Shown one piece after another: positions 23,529-31,965 of a stretch of DNA of 32,101 nt; within the stretch, counting starts at the first letter, position 1; each line of letters starts with the position of its first letter. The DNA is from an uncultured Ruminococcus sp. GTDB taxonomy: Bacteria; Bacillota; Clostridia; Oscillospirales; Acutalibacteraceae. Under the pieces are notes generated by a model. It was not told where the DNA came from and did not search any database. It worked only from the letters and a program-made list of their open reading frames with translations. Location of the stretch: NCBI GenBank assembly GCA_902773135.1, contig CACYDP010000093.1, positions 1 to 32,101 on the forward strand. The letters run 5' to 3'. The position numbers were made by a program, and so were the translations under genes.

Positions 23529-25401
23529 TATATCTTCCTCCCAAAGTTTCCTTGATTTTTTCAGCCATTTTTTCATCATCAAGCCCTAATTTTTTTAAGG
23601 CGTTCTCCGTCTTGGACTGACATACATAATGATCAATGGCAGTGAGAATATAATTTCCCTTATACCCTCTTTGATACAGTTCCAGTCCGAATATTTCTCC
23701 GACTCCTCCGTTTCTGATTCCTTCTTCAAAAAAGAAACAGTCATGGAAAGACAGCGACTTTTTAACTGATGATCTGGACAAAGGTTTTATCACATTCAGT
23801 TTCAGAATACAAACATCAATTCCGTCTTTTGCAAGCCGTTCTTTTGCAAGACAGGCATAGGAAAACATACGTCCGTAAGTAACGATCAGCACTTTGGAAT
23901 CCCGTTTGCCGTAAAAGGTATAAAACGCATCCGTGCTTTTGAAATCATCGGGAATGTACAATTCGCTGCCCCGGGGATACCTTACGGCAGCCACACCCTC
24001 TGTATGATAAATGGCTTTATACATCATATTTCCGAGTTCCTTGAATGACGAAGGTGAAAATATTTTTACATTCGGAATCGTATTCAAAAAGGCAACATCG
24101 AATATGCCCTGATGGGTTTCTCCGTCCTCACCGACAATTCCGGCACGGTCAATTGCTAATATCATATGAAGATTCTGCATAGCTGCGTCATGCAAAATCT
24201 GGTCATAGCTTCTTTGCAAAAAAGTGGAGTACACGCAAAAAATCGGTATGGTATTGCCTGCCGCAAGTCCGCAGGCAAATGTGACGGCATGCTCTTCCGC
24301 GATGCCGACATCAAAAAACCTATCTTTGAATTTTTTGGAGAATTGGTTCAGTCCCGTACCGATTGCCATAGCGGCGGTTATTGCACAGATACGTCTGTCA
24401 ACACTTGCCGTTCTGCACAAAAAATCCCCCACCGCATCGGAATAGCCTTTGGAAGAACTGATTGGTTCCCCTGTTTCTATATCAAATGCAGAAACTCCGT
24501 GAAAATTTTTAGGATTTTTTTCCGCAAATTCATAACCTTTTCCTTTTGTGGTACAAACATGAACCATTACAGGTCCTTTTCGACGTTTTGCTGCTTCCAG
24601 AGCCGTTTTCAACTGTACAATATCGTGCCCGTCATACGGACCGTAGTAGGCAAATCCAAACTGTTCAAACATATTTTTTTGATGTCCAAAAAAATTATCA
24701 CGGATCCAGTCTTTCAATTTTTTAACGCCTTTTGAAAGAGATTTTCCTATCAAAGGAATTTTAGACAGTCTGCTCTGTACACGGAGCTTTGCATCAAGAT
24801 AAGACGGCTTAATACGCATTTTTGACAGATAACGAGCCATTGAGCCAACGTTTTTGGAGATAGACATTTTATTGTCATTCAGAATAACGATAAAATTATT
24901 TTTGGAACGTCCCGCATTATTCAAACCTTCAAATGCAAGACCTCCCGAAAGTGCTCCGTCACCGATCACAGCTACCGTATAATGATCATCGTGATTCATA
25001 TTTCCGGCACAGCATATCCCATACGCTGCTGAAATAGAAGTACTGCTGTGACCCGTATCAAACGAATCGTAAATACTCTCATTTCTTTTCGGAAAACCTG
25101 ACAGTCCGTTTTCTTTGCGGATGGTATGAATGCCGGAATATCTGCCCGTAAGAATTTTATGTGCATAGCATTGATGACCAACGTCCCATATAATTTTATC
25201 AGCAGGACAATCAAATACCGTATGAATTGCCAAAGTAAGCTCTACCACTCCTAAATTAGAAGCAAGATGTCCGCCGTTTTTGGAAACGGTTTCAACAATC
25301 GTTGTTCGTATTTCATCCGAGAGCTGTTCCAATTGCTGCTGTGAAAAATTCTTTATATCGGAAGGAGATTTGATATTTTGTAAAAAACTTTTATTTATCA
25401 T
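23506..25401 (-). CDS. dxs: 1-deoxy-D-xylulose-5-phosphate synthase
   Basis: Thiamine diphosphate enzyme that joins pyruvate and glyceraldehyde 3-phosphate, the first and rate-limiting MEP pathway step. 631 residues with the usual transketolase layout. The thiamine-binding motif runs from GDG at 147-149 to NDNKMSIS at 176-183. The GHSSTSISAAYG segment (about 117-128) and the EEHAVTFACGLA pyrimidine-domain motif (glutamate near 370) are present. It has its own promoter, whose -35 overlaps the ispA stop codon, so it can be expressed apart from the upstream ruv-xse-ispA genes. Start ATG has CGGAG nine bases upstream. Confidence 0.96.
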   Translation of the reverse strand: MINKSFLQNIKSPSDIKNFSQQQLEQLSDEIRTTIVETVSKNGGHLASNLGVVELTLAIHTVFDCPADKIIWDVGHQCYAHKILTGRYSGIHTIRKENGLSGFPKRNESIYDSFDTGHSSTSISAAYGICCAGNMNHDDHYTVAVIGDGALSGGLAFEGLNNAGRSKNNFIVILNDNKMSISKNVGSMARYLSKMRIKPSYLDAKLRVQSRLSKIPLIGKSLSKGVKKLKDWIRDNFFGHQKNMFEQFGFAYYGPYDGHDIVQLKTALEAAKRRKGPVMVHVCTTKGKGYEFAEKNPKNFHGVSAFDIETGEPISSSKGYSDAVGDFLCRTASVDRRICAITAAMAIGTGLNQFSKKFKDRFFDVGIAEEHAVTFACGLAAGNTIPIFCVYSTFLQRSYDQILHDAAMQNLHMILAIDRAGIVGEDGETHQGIFDVAFLNTIPNVKIFSPSSFKELGNMMYKAIYHTEGVAAVRYPRGSELYIPDDFKSTDAFYTFYGKRDSKVLIVTYGRMFSYACLAKERLAKDGIDVCILKLNVIKPLSRSSVKKSLSFHDCFFFEEGIRNGGVGEIFGLELYQRGYKGNYILTAIDHYVCQSKTENALKKLGLDDEKMAEKIKETLGGRYNADEKTS

Positions 25402-25442
25402 TTAAGATTACTCCGATTTTATATTTACATTCTTAAATAATA

Positions 25443-25471
25443 ATTATAACATATCCTTTTAGAATATTCAA
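25443..25471 (-). promoter_or_regulatory. promoter of the dxs-tlyA-nadK-argR-recN operon
   Basis: Minus strand: -35 TTGAAT (25466-25471), 17-bp spacer, extended -10 TGTTATAAT (hexamer 25443-25448). The -35 overlaps the ispA TGA stop at 25468-25470. Confidence 0.75.
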
Positions 25472-26340
25472 TGTTTTCTGTCGCGAAGATAAACTGCAAA
25501 ATTTTCAAGTTCGCCTGTATCTCCGTCAAATACTTGTAAGGCTTCAATTGCCGACTGGGTAAGCTCGGCAGCTTTTTTTCTGCATTCTTCGATGCCGAGC
25601 AGCGAAACATAAGTTGATTTTTGATTTTCATTATCGCTTCCGACAGGCTTTCCAAGTGTCTGAGTATCGGAAGTGACATCAAGAATATCATCTACTATCT
25701 GAAAGGCAAGACCGATACGATAGGCATATTCTTCTGCCGCCTGACACTGAATCCGATCCGCCCCCGCCGAGATACAGCCCATCTGACAAGCCGCATTGAT
25801 CAGGGCACCCGTTTTTTTTCTATCCATTATTTCAATACGTTCAGCAGCTGTTTTTTTGTTTTCACTTTCCAGATCAATGATCTGTCCGCCTATCATTCCG
25901 TCTGCACCGGCACATTTTGCAAGAACAGATGCTGCTTTTATACATTTTTCGGCACTGTTCAGTTTGATTGCTTCTTCACCGGCTATCACGTCAAAAGCCA
26001 GTGTCAACAGTGCATCTCCTGCCAAAAGTGCCGCTGCTTCTCCGTAAACTTTATGATTTGTCGGCTTTCCTCTGCGTAAATCATCGTTGTCCATACACGG
26101 AAGATCATCGTGTATCAGAGAATAGGTGTGAATCATTTCAACAGCACAAGCAAACGGCATAACCGCCTCCGCAGTTCCTCCGCAAAGTTTTGCAAAGGCT
26201 ATGGCAAGCATCGGTCTGATACGTTTTCCTCCTGCCATCAGACTATATTCCATTGCCTTGATGATTGTTTCGGTATCTTTGTTTCCCTGAGGAAGATAGG
26301 AAACAAGTGCATTTTCTATGGTCTTTGTATTATCATTCAT
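25468..26340 (-). CDS. ispA: polyprenyl (farnesyl) diphosphate synthase
   Basis: Condenses IPP with allylic diphosphates, most likely to farnesyl diphosphate. 290 residues. First Asp-rich motif DDLPCMDNDD at 78-87, with the two-residue insertion typical of bacterial short-chain synthases; second motif DDILD at 217-221; GGKRIRP at 37-43 for substrate binding. Starts inside the xseB stop region (8-bp overlap), the usual Firmicutes order. Confidence 0.94.
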   Translation of the reverse strand: MNDNTKTIENALVSYLPQGNKDTETIIKAMEYSLMAGGKRIRPMLAIAFAKLCGGTAEAVMPFACAVEMIHTYSLIHDDLPCMDNDDLRRGKPTNHKVYGEAAALLAGDALLTLAFDVIAGEEAIKLNSAEKCIKAASVLAKCAGADGMIGGQIIDLESENKKTAAERIEIMDRKKTGALINAACQMGCISAGADRIQCQAAEEYAYRIGLAFQIVDDILDVTSDTQTLGKPVGSDNENQKSTYVSLLGIEECRKKAAELTQSAIEALQVFDGDTGELENFAVYLRDRKH

Positions 26341-26551
26341 TTTGATTATCCTCCTCAGCGGTTTCTACCTCGGATATTAACGTAATTTTCTGTTCGGCTT
26401 TTTTCAGCGTTTCATAACAAGCAGCTGAAAGTTTTGTTCCCTCTTCAAAAAGTTTCATTGATTCCTCAAGAGAAAGTTCTCCGCTTTCAAGCAGTCTGAC
26501 AATTTCTTCAAGACGGCTGACCGATGATTCATAATCCAGTTTCTTTTTCAT
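26333..26551 (-). CDS. xseB: exodeoxyribonuclease VII small subunit
   Basis: 72 residues, helical hairpin that binds the XseA tail. The family pattern is clear: YESSVSRLEEIVRLLESGEL, then LEESMKLFEEG. It overlaps xseA by 23 bp and ispA by 8 bp. Confidence 0.94.
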   Translation of the reverse strand: MKKKLDYESSVSRLEEIVRLLESGELSLEESMKLFEEGTKLSAACYETLKKAEQKITLISEVETAEEDNQNE

Positions 26552-27755
26552 TGTTTTCTACCCTTTCCGTAACACTGCATTTCAACACGCCATCTGACAT
26601 CATTACATCTACATTATCATTAACATTTGCCGATTTTATCGAATGAATAACTTTGCCCTGATTCATCACTACGGAGTAACCTCTGTACAGAACTTTCAGC
26701 GGACTCAGTGCATCGAGCTTGGCATTGATTTCGGCAAACTTCTGTTTTTCTGCGGATAATATCGCTGTATAAGAAAGCATCAGCGAACGGGAAAGCAGAT
26801 CAAGCATCATTTTCTTGGTATTGACATACTCAAAAGGAGAACGCAGAACACCGGATTTTGCCAATGTGTCAAGTCTTCTCCTTTCACTGTTTAGTTTTGC
26901 TTCTGTCAGTGAATGTATTTTTTGGCAATAATATTCTGTTTCCGCTCTCATAACATCTATTTCGGGAGATACCAGTTCCGCCCCTGCTGACGGCGTAGAT
27001 GCCCGTACATCAGCTGCCAGATCACATATGGTGAAATCAGTTTCGTGCCCTACCGCAGAAACAACAGGTATATCCGAAGCAGCGATCGCCCTTGCCAGAC
27101 TTTCATCATTAAAATTTTGCAAATCTTCTGCCGAACCGCCGCCCCGTCCTATGATAATCACATCGGCACATTTCAGACGATTCAGCTTTCTGACTGCCTC
27201 CGTCATCTGCCGTGCTGCACCTTCTCCCTGTACTTGTACAGGACAAAGCACGATAGTTCCGATGGGATAACGCCGTTTTAAAATCTTGCTGATGTCCTGC
27301 AAAGCCGCACCTTCAGGAGATGTGATGACACCTATTTTTTTAGGATAGGAGGGAAGCGGCTTTTTGCGGCTTTCATCAAACAAACCCTCTTCCGACAATT
27401 TTTTCTTCAGCTGTTCAAATGCAAGATTGATTGCTCCCGTTCCATCAGGCTGCATGTCATCGGCATATAACTGGTAAGTTCCTGCTGCTTCATACAGTGA
27501 TATTCTGCCTTTGACAATCACTGTCATACCATTTTCGGGTCGGAATTTTAAATATTTTGCACTGTTCGCAAACATAACAGCTTTCAGGGCACTTTTGGCA
27601 TCTTTCAGTGTAAAATAAATATGTCCCGACCGCTGATGATCCGTAAGATTAGAAATTTCGCCTTTCAGATAGACAGACCTCAGACGACTATCCGAATCAA
27701 GCATTGTTTTTACATAAAAATTCAATTGTGAAACCGTAAGTATAGATAAAGACAT
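26529..27755 (-). CDS. xseA: exodeoxyribonuclease VII large subunit
   Basis: Catalytic subunit that degrades single-stranded DNA from both ends. 408 residues: N-terminal OB-fold (about 1-105, with YLKGEISN), the catalytic core with GRGGGSAEDLQNFNDE and VSAVGHETDFTICDLAAD, and a helical C-terminal part that holds the small subunits. The frame opens at 27770, but ATG at 27753-27755 has GAGG six bases upstream and starts MSLSILTVSQLN. It lies 7 bases below ruvB, in place of nusB which often precedes xseA. Confidence 0.95.
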   Translation of the reverse strand: MSLSILTVSQLNFYVKTMLDSDSRLRSVYLKGEISNLTDHQRSGHIYFTLKDAKSALKAVMFANSAKYLKFRPENGMTVIVKGRISLYEAAGTYQLYADDMQPDGTGAINLAFEQLKKKLSEEGLFDESRKKPLPSYPKKIGVITSPEGAALQDISKILKRRYPIGTIVLCPVQVQGEGAARQMTEAVRKLNRLKCADVIIIGRGGGSAEDLQNFNDESLARAIAASDIPVVSAVGHETDFTICDLAADVRASTPSAGAELVSPEIDVMRAETEYYCQKIHSLTEAKLNSERRRLDTLAKSGVLRSPFEYVNTKKMMLDLLSRSLMLSYTAILSAEKQKFAEINAKLDALSPLKVLYRGYSVVMNQGKVIHSIKSANVNDNVDVMMSDGVLKCSVTERVENNEKETGL

Positions 27756-27762
27756 AATATCC

Positions 27763-28803
27763 TCACTCAAATTTTATCTGTCCGTCAGATGCCTCCGGTA
27801 AATCATATCCCAGATGCAGACAGGCTGCTCTGGTAATACAGCGGCCTCTGGGCGTTCTGTTAAGAAATCCTATCTGCATAAGATACGGTTCGATAACATC
27901 TTCAATCGTCACCGCTTCTTCTCCTATGGCAGCGGCAAGTGTTTCAAGCCCTACGGGACCTCCTCTGTAAAATTTAACAATTGCCGAAAGCATACGTCTG
28001 TCATTGGAATCCAGTCCCAATTCATCTATTTCAAGACGTTCCAAAGCAATCTGTGCGGTTTTCAGCGTAATTACGCCATCTGACATTACTTGGGCAAAAT
28101 CACGCACACGCTTTAACATTCTGTTGGCGATTCTCGGTGTCCCTCTTGAACGTGATGCAATCTCCAATGCACCATCAGGTTCTATCTGAATTCCCAGAAT
28201 ACCGGCACTTCTTGTTACAATACGTGCCAGTTCTTCCGGTGTGTAAAGTTCCAGTCTTAAAGTGACTCCAAATCGGTCACGAAGCGGAGCCGTCAGCTGT
28301 CCCGCTCTCGTCGTTGCTCCTACCAGTGTAAAGTGCGGCAGCGGCAAGTGATAGGACGCTGCCATTTGTCCTTTACCGGTGACAATGTCAATAGCAAAAT
28401 CTTCCATTGCCGGATATAATATTTCTTCGACCGCTCTGGATATACGGTGAATTTCGTCAATGAATAAAACATCGCCCTCATTAAGATTGGTCAGTATTGC
28501 CGCCAGATCTCCCGGTTTTTCAATGGCGGGACCTGATGTAATTCTGAAATTCACACCAAGTTCATTGGCGATAATACACGACAGTGTGGTTTTTCCCAGA
28601 CCGGGTGGTCCATAAAGCAGGACGTGATCAAGACTTTCATTTCTTTGTTTTGCTGCTTCAATATAAACAGCGAGATTTTCTTTTGCTTTTTCCTGACCTA
28701 TATAATCATCAAGACGTTTCGGACGAAGAGGATTTTCATTATCATTTTCGCCCATAATTTCGGTAGGAGAAACTATTCTGTTTTCAAAATCAAGATCTTC
28801 CAT
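27763..28803 (-). CDS. ruvB: Holliday junction branch migration ATPase RuvB
   Basis: AAA+ motor that drives branch migration with RuvA. 346 residues, normal length. Walker [10 protein letters not shown] at 65-73, Walker B FIDEIH at 114-119, sensor 1 region GATTRAG, arginine finger region APLRDRFG, and a C-terminal winged helix (RTPRGR). It lies 18 bases below ruvA. Confidence 0.97.
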   Translation of the reverse strand: MEDLDFENRIVSPTEIMGENDNENPLRPKRLDDYIGQEKAKENLAVYIEAAKQRNESLDHVLLYGPPGLGKTTLSCIIANELGVNFRITSGPAIEKPGDLAAILTNLNEGDVLFIDEIHRISRAVEEILYPAMEDFAIDIVTGKGQMAASYHLPLPHFTLVGATTRAGQLTAPLRDRFGVTLRLELYTPEELARIVTRSAGILGIQIEPDGALEIASRSRGTPRIANRMLKRVRDFAQVMSDGVITLKTAQIALERLEIDELGLDSNDRRMLSAIVKFYRGGPVGLETLAAAIGEEAVTIEDVIEPYLMQIGFLNRTPRGRCITRAACLHLGYDLPEASDGQIKFE

Positions 28804-28821
28804 TCTGAAATCCTTTCCGTT

Positions 28822-29430
28822 TTATTTTTTGCCGATTGCTTTCAATGTTTCGCCGATGATTTTTTCTACGGACATTTGCGGATCAATACCGCTCATAAAC
28901 GGTGCTACTTCATCGGGAGAATATCCCAGAACCGCAAGTGCATTGATTGCCTGAGATATATTGCCGGATTCCTGCACAGTGCTTGCTGCCAGAGAACTAT
29001 TGTCCATAGTTTGAGAGGCAATGCCGAGTTTTTTGATCTTATCTTTCAATTCGAGGATAATTCTCTGTGCCAGTTTATTGCCGACACCATTTGCTTTTGT
29101 AAGTGTTTTACTGTCGCCTGCCGATACCGCAAGAGCTACCTGCTCGGGAGAAAGAGATGACAATATCGCAATCGCCAGTCTTGCCCCTACCCCGCTGATC
29201 GACATCAACAGTTTGAAACAATTTAATTCATTGGTTGTGGAAAATCCGCAAAGTTCTACGGCATCTTCCCGGACAATCATATGTGTATAGAGCATTGCTT
29301 TTTCTCCGATATGCGGAATCGAACGAAGCGTATTCATCGTGGCAAGGCATTTATACCCTACACCTCCACATTCTATGACGACCGCATTCGGCTCGGTATG
29401 TATAATCGTTCCGTTAAGACTGTAAATCAT
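28822..29430 (-). CDS. ruvA: Holliday junction DNA-binding protein RuvA
   Basis: Tetrameric junction-binding partner of RuvB. 202 residues: OB-fold (1-65), two helix-hairpin-helix units (about 70-140, with ISGVGARLA and ANGVGNKLAQRI), a flexible linker and the C-terminal domain III (about 155-202) that contacts RuvB. Confidence 0.96.
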   Translation of the reverse strand: MIYSLNGTIIHTEPNAVVIECGGVGYKCLATMNTLRSIPHIGEKAMLYTHMIVREDAVELCGFSTTNELNCFKLLMSISGVGARLAIAILSSLSPEQVALAVSAGDSKTLTKANGVGNKLAQRIILELKDKIKKLGIASQTMDNSSLAASTVQESGNISQAINALAVLGYSPDEVAPFMSGIDPQMSVEKIIGETLKAIGKK

Positions 29431-29449
29431 TTTATGCCTCTTTTCTTCA

Positions 29450-29974
29450 TCAGTTTTTATAGTTGTCGATTGATTTGATTCTGTTCAGAACGGACCGCAG
29501 ATTCGTTCCGGAACACTGTGCGTGACAAATCGCCATTGCAAGGGCATCTGCCGTATCATCGGGCTTAGGTACCTTTTCCAGTTTCAGAAGTCTGCGTGTC
29601 ATTTCCATTACCTGCGGTTTCTGGGCTTTTCCATAACCTGTGACCGCCTGTTTTACCTGGAGCGGTGTATATTCGCTGATGGGAATATTATTATTTTGTG
29701 CCGCAAGCAAAATGACCCCTCTTGCTTCTGCCACTGCAATCGCTGTTTTCTGATTGTTCTGAAAATACAGTTTTTCGATGGACATTGCATCGGGATCGTT
29801 CTTGATAATGACAGAAACAAGTCCGTTATATATTTGCTGAAGTCTTTTCGGAAACGGCGTATCGGCATCAGTGGTTACTGCACCATAATCAATAGGATAA
29901 TATCTTCCTCCGCTGAATTCGATCACACCGTAACCGACAATGGCGTATCCGGGATCTATACCCAAAATTCTCAT
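29450..29974 (-). CDS. ruvC: Holliday junction resolvase RuvC
   Basis: Cuts Holliday junctions symmetrically. 174 residues of RNase H-like fold. ILGIDPG holds the first catalytic Asp, IEKLYFQNN the Glu, and the KPDDTADALAMAICH helix the last acidic pair. Two in-frame ATGs open the gene; the second (29972-29974) has AAGGA nine bases upstream and starts at the conserved MRILGIDPG. First gene of the ruv-xse-ispA operon, under a LexA-boxed promoter. Confidence 0.96.
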   Translation of the reverse strand: MRILGIDPGYAIVGYGVIEFSGGRYYPIDYGAVTTDADTPFPKRLQQIYNGLVSVIIKNDPDAMSIEKLYFQNNQKTAIAVAEARGVILLAAQNNNIPISEYTPLQVKQAVTGYGKAQKPQVMEMTRRLLKLEKVPKPDDTADALAMAICHAQCSGTNLRSVLNRIKSIDNYKN

Positions 29975-30008
29975 ATTCATAATTCCTTATATTGCAAAAT
30001 CTGTTTTT

Positions 30009-30037
30009 ATTATATCATATTGACCGATATATAGCAA
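30009..30037 (-). promoter_or_regulatory. promoter of the ruvCAB-xseAB-ispA operon
   Basis: Minus strand: -35 TTGCTA (30032-30037), 17-bp spacer, extended -10 TGATATAAT (hexamer 30009-30014), about 35 bases before ruvC. Confidence 0.75.
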
Positions 30038-30042
30038 TGCTG

Positions 30043-30056
30043 AGAACAAATGTTTG
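30043..30056. promoter_or_regulatory. LexA (DinR-type SOS) box
   Basis: AGAACAAATGTTTG matches the Bacillus-type SOS consensus CGAACRNRYGTTYG at 13 of 14 positions; only the first base differs. It sits five bases upstream of the ruvC -35, a position from which LexA can repress. Confidence 0.7.
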
Positions 30057-30057
30057 T

Positions 30058-30095
30058 AGAAAAAGTCGTGAAACATTAATGCTTCACGACTTTAC
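30058..30095 (-). terminator. terminator of the glycosyltransferase operon
   Basis: On the minus strand AAAGTCGTGAA pairs perfectly with TTCACGACTTT around a 10-nt loop and is followed by a T-run that abuts the LexA box. It ends transcription just before the ruvC promoter. Confidence 0.85.
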
Positions 30096-30120
30096 AATCA
30101 TTGATTTATTCAAGATCAAT

Positions 30121-30726
30121 TTACAAATATTGTTCCGTATCCGTATATTTTGATGCCAGGTCGGTAACATAATGATTTTCATCAAAGAAAATCACCTTCA
30201 TCGACATACTGCCCTTGACACCGCCGTCACTTTCATCGATCACAACGGCAAATCCCGCTGTCCCGCTTTCGTCAATCACGCCGATAGAATATTTTTCATT
30301 ATCATAGGGCAACGCACGGGAACCAAGTTTGATTTTAAACAGTGCATTGACGGACATTTCGGTCACGGAGGTTCGGTTACTCTTGATACAGATATTGTAC
30401 CAACCGGATTCGGACTGCAACAGCCCCGGATCAATCGTTATTTCACGGCCGTCCTTGTGAAGAACACAGCTGATTGATTCGTTAAACAGTTTCTCTATTT
30501 CGGGATTTTTTTCATCGGACTGTGTATTGTTGATCTTGGTTCGTTTTCCCATCATTTTGCTTTCCAGAGCCGCTACCATATCCGTTACCTTTTGTTTAGA
30601 ACTTAAAAATCCTTCCTCATAAGTATTGAGAAGCAAGGAACCAAAGTTGTAAAACGGTGCAAAGTATTTGGGTCTGATCACCGCATATCTTACATTATAT
30701 AGATTGTTTGTAGAACTCAATTTCAT
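30121..30726 (-). CDS. hypothetical protein downstream of glycosyltransferase
   Basis: Not recognised. 201 residues, no signal peptide and no membrane helix. The N-terminal 55 residues (PKYFAPFYNFGSLLLNTYEEG) look globular, a charged linker follows (about 60-85), and the C-terminal half (about 90-200) is beta-rich with repeated short strands (IDESGTAGFAVVIDESDGG). The frame opens at 30834 inside the glycosyltransferase gene; ATG at 30724-30726 follows AAAGGCGGA and leaves a 13-bp gap, which fits a normal operon. The partner gene suggests a role in glycan or surface-polymer synthesis, but this is only context. Confidence 0.6.
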   Translation of the reverse strand: MKLSSTNNLYNVRYAVIRPKYFAPFYNFGSLLLNTYEEGFLSSKQKVTDMVAALESKMMGKRTKINNTQSDEKNPEIEKLFNESISCVLHKDGREITIDPGLLQSESGWYNICIKSNRTSVTEMSVNALFKIKLGSRALPYDNEKYSIGVIDESGTAGFAVVIDESDGGVKGSMSMKVIFFDENHYVTDLASKYTDTEQYL

Positions 30727-30739
30727 TCCGCCTTTCGTT

Positions 30740-31684
30740 TTATGGTTTATAAAAATAGGGAATCCATTTCCATTTGAAAATTTTATATCGTAATTTCGAG
30801 GGAATCTTTGATGAAATTCTGAGATATTCATCATAATGTTTCTTATGCAGTTTCTTTTTAACAGCCGAACAGCTGAAGTTCTCTTTCAAAAGAATATCCA
30901 CCACAGACATTACCGCAGCCGGAATTTTTTCATATTCAAACAAGTGAACCAGCTGCTGATCATCTTTACGGCAAAGAAGAATCTGTTCGTAAACTTTAAT
31001 CAAAGCATCAATTCTGCTCATACAAGCCCGATTTGATACCGTTTCTTCATCGGACATACTGTTAACATAATCACGCTGAAGCTCTGTATTGTCATATACC
31101 GCCTTTGGTTCAAAAAGCATTATATTATAGATAAATGCTTCGGCATAACCAAGACGACATTCATCAAAAAATCTGATGTGATGATCGAGCAGATATTCCC
31201 GTCTGAGCATCACAGCCGCTAAATCAATGTAAAACGGCATTTTAGCAAGATGATAAATAAAATCTTGATTCAAAATGTGATCTTTCACTAATTCATCACT
31301 GATGCGTTCGCTGCTGTCGGACGGTACTGCAAAAACAATATCTCCGTTATGTTTTTCTATCGTATGATAATAACTGATCATATAATCTTTATATAATTTT
31401 CTCGGATAAACAAATGTGATATACTTTCCGTTCGATTGATAGATACCCGTATTCAGTGCGGAACTGACAGTGCTTTTACCGCTCTGGATCACACAGCCTT
31501 TCAGATGACGGCTTTTGATTTCTTGCAGTGCCGACGAAACACTGTCATCAGAGGAGTTCATATCTATCACAATGAATTCAATATCCAAATCGTCTGTGTT
31601 TTCCGAAATATGTCTGATGATTTCGGCAGTCTTATGTTTATTGTTCTTCGATGGAATGATTACGGACAAATCAACATTCGACAT
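30740..31684 (-). CDS. family 2-like glycosyltransferase with a degenerate DxD site
   Basis: 314 residues. The N-terminal half is a GT-A fold of family 2: LSVIIPSKNN at 6-15, then EFIVIDMNSSDDS at 36-48, then the GKYITF strand at 86-91. The metal-binding DxD expected right after that strand is replaced by VYPRKLYKD (92-100). The C-terminal half (about 150-314) is helical with a basic tail ending IPYFYKP. Loss of DxD suggests weak, altered or no transferase activity. The frame opens at 31726, but ATG at 31682-31684 follows GAGGAGA six bases upstream. Co-transcribed with the unknown gene below it. Confidence 0.72.
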   Translation of the reverse strand: MSNVDLSVIIPSKNNKHKTAEIIRHISENTDDLDIEFIVIDMNSSDDSVSSALQEIKSRHLKGCVIQSGKSTVSSALNTGIYQSNGKYITFVYPRKLYKDYMISYYHTIEKHNGDIVFAVPSDSSERISDELVKDHILNQDFIYHLAKMPFYIDLAAVMLRREYLLDHHIRFFDECRLGYAEAFIYNIMLFEPKAVYDNTELQRDYVNSMSDEETVSNRACMSRIDALIKVYEQILLCRKDDQQLVHLFEYEKIPAAVMSVVDILLKENFSCSAVKKKLHKKHYDEYLRISSKIPSKLRYKIFKWKWIPYFYKP

Positions 31685-31714
31685 ATCAATTCTCCTCGTA
31701 TTGTATTTATTATC

Positions 31715-31743
31715 ATTATAACACAATCTTCCCCAATTTCAGA
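31715..31743 (-). promoter_or_regulatory. likely promoter of the glycosyltransferase operon
   Basis: Minus strand: extended -10 TGTTATAAT (hexamer 31715-31720) with a weak -35 TCTGAA at 17 bp. Confidence 0.5.
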
Positions 31744-31789
31744 AAAAATATAATTTAATTTTTTTGGACATTTTTGTTGATTTTACACG

Positions 31790-31892
31790 AAGCTGCGGAG
31801 GGGATTTCGCTCTCTGCGGAGAGCGAGCAAGAGCTCTGCTCCTGCACCTCGCCACCTTTGAAAAGGTGGACGAAACTTTTCATTTTTGTCGG
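31790..31892. repeat. GC-rich multi-hairpin intergenic repeat
   Basis: A block clearly richer in GC than its surroundings with three consecutive hairpins: TCGCTCTC-TGCG-GAGAGCGA (31807-31826), GAGCA-AGAGCTCT-GCTC (31825-31841) and CCACCTTT-GA-AAAGGTGG (31852-31869), followed by CGAAACTTTT. From memory, blocks ending in a 'CCTTTGAAAAGG...CGAAACTTTT' pattern are dispersed intergenic repeats in Ruminococcus-type genomes. It carries no gene. Confidence 0.6.
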
Positions 31893-31896
31893 AAAC

Positions 31897-31939
31897 CAAA
31901 AAACAAAACCGTATCTTTGGGATAAAATACGGTTTTGTC
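31897..31939 (-). terminator. terminator of the gene entering from the right
   Basis: ACAAAACCGTAT (31903-31914) pairs perfectly with ATACGGTTTTGT (31927-31938). On the minus strand a T6 run follows. Confidence 0.85.
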
Positions 31940-31965
31940 AGAGGTCATATATTGGGTTTTGAAAA

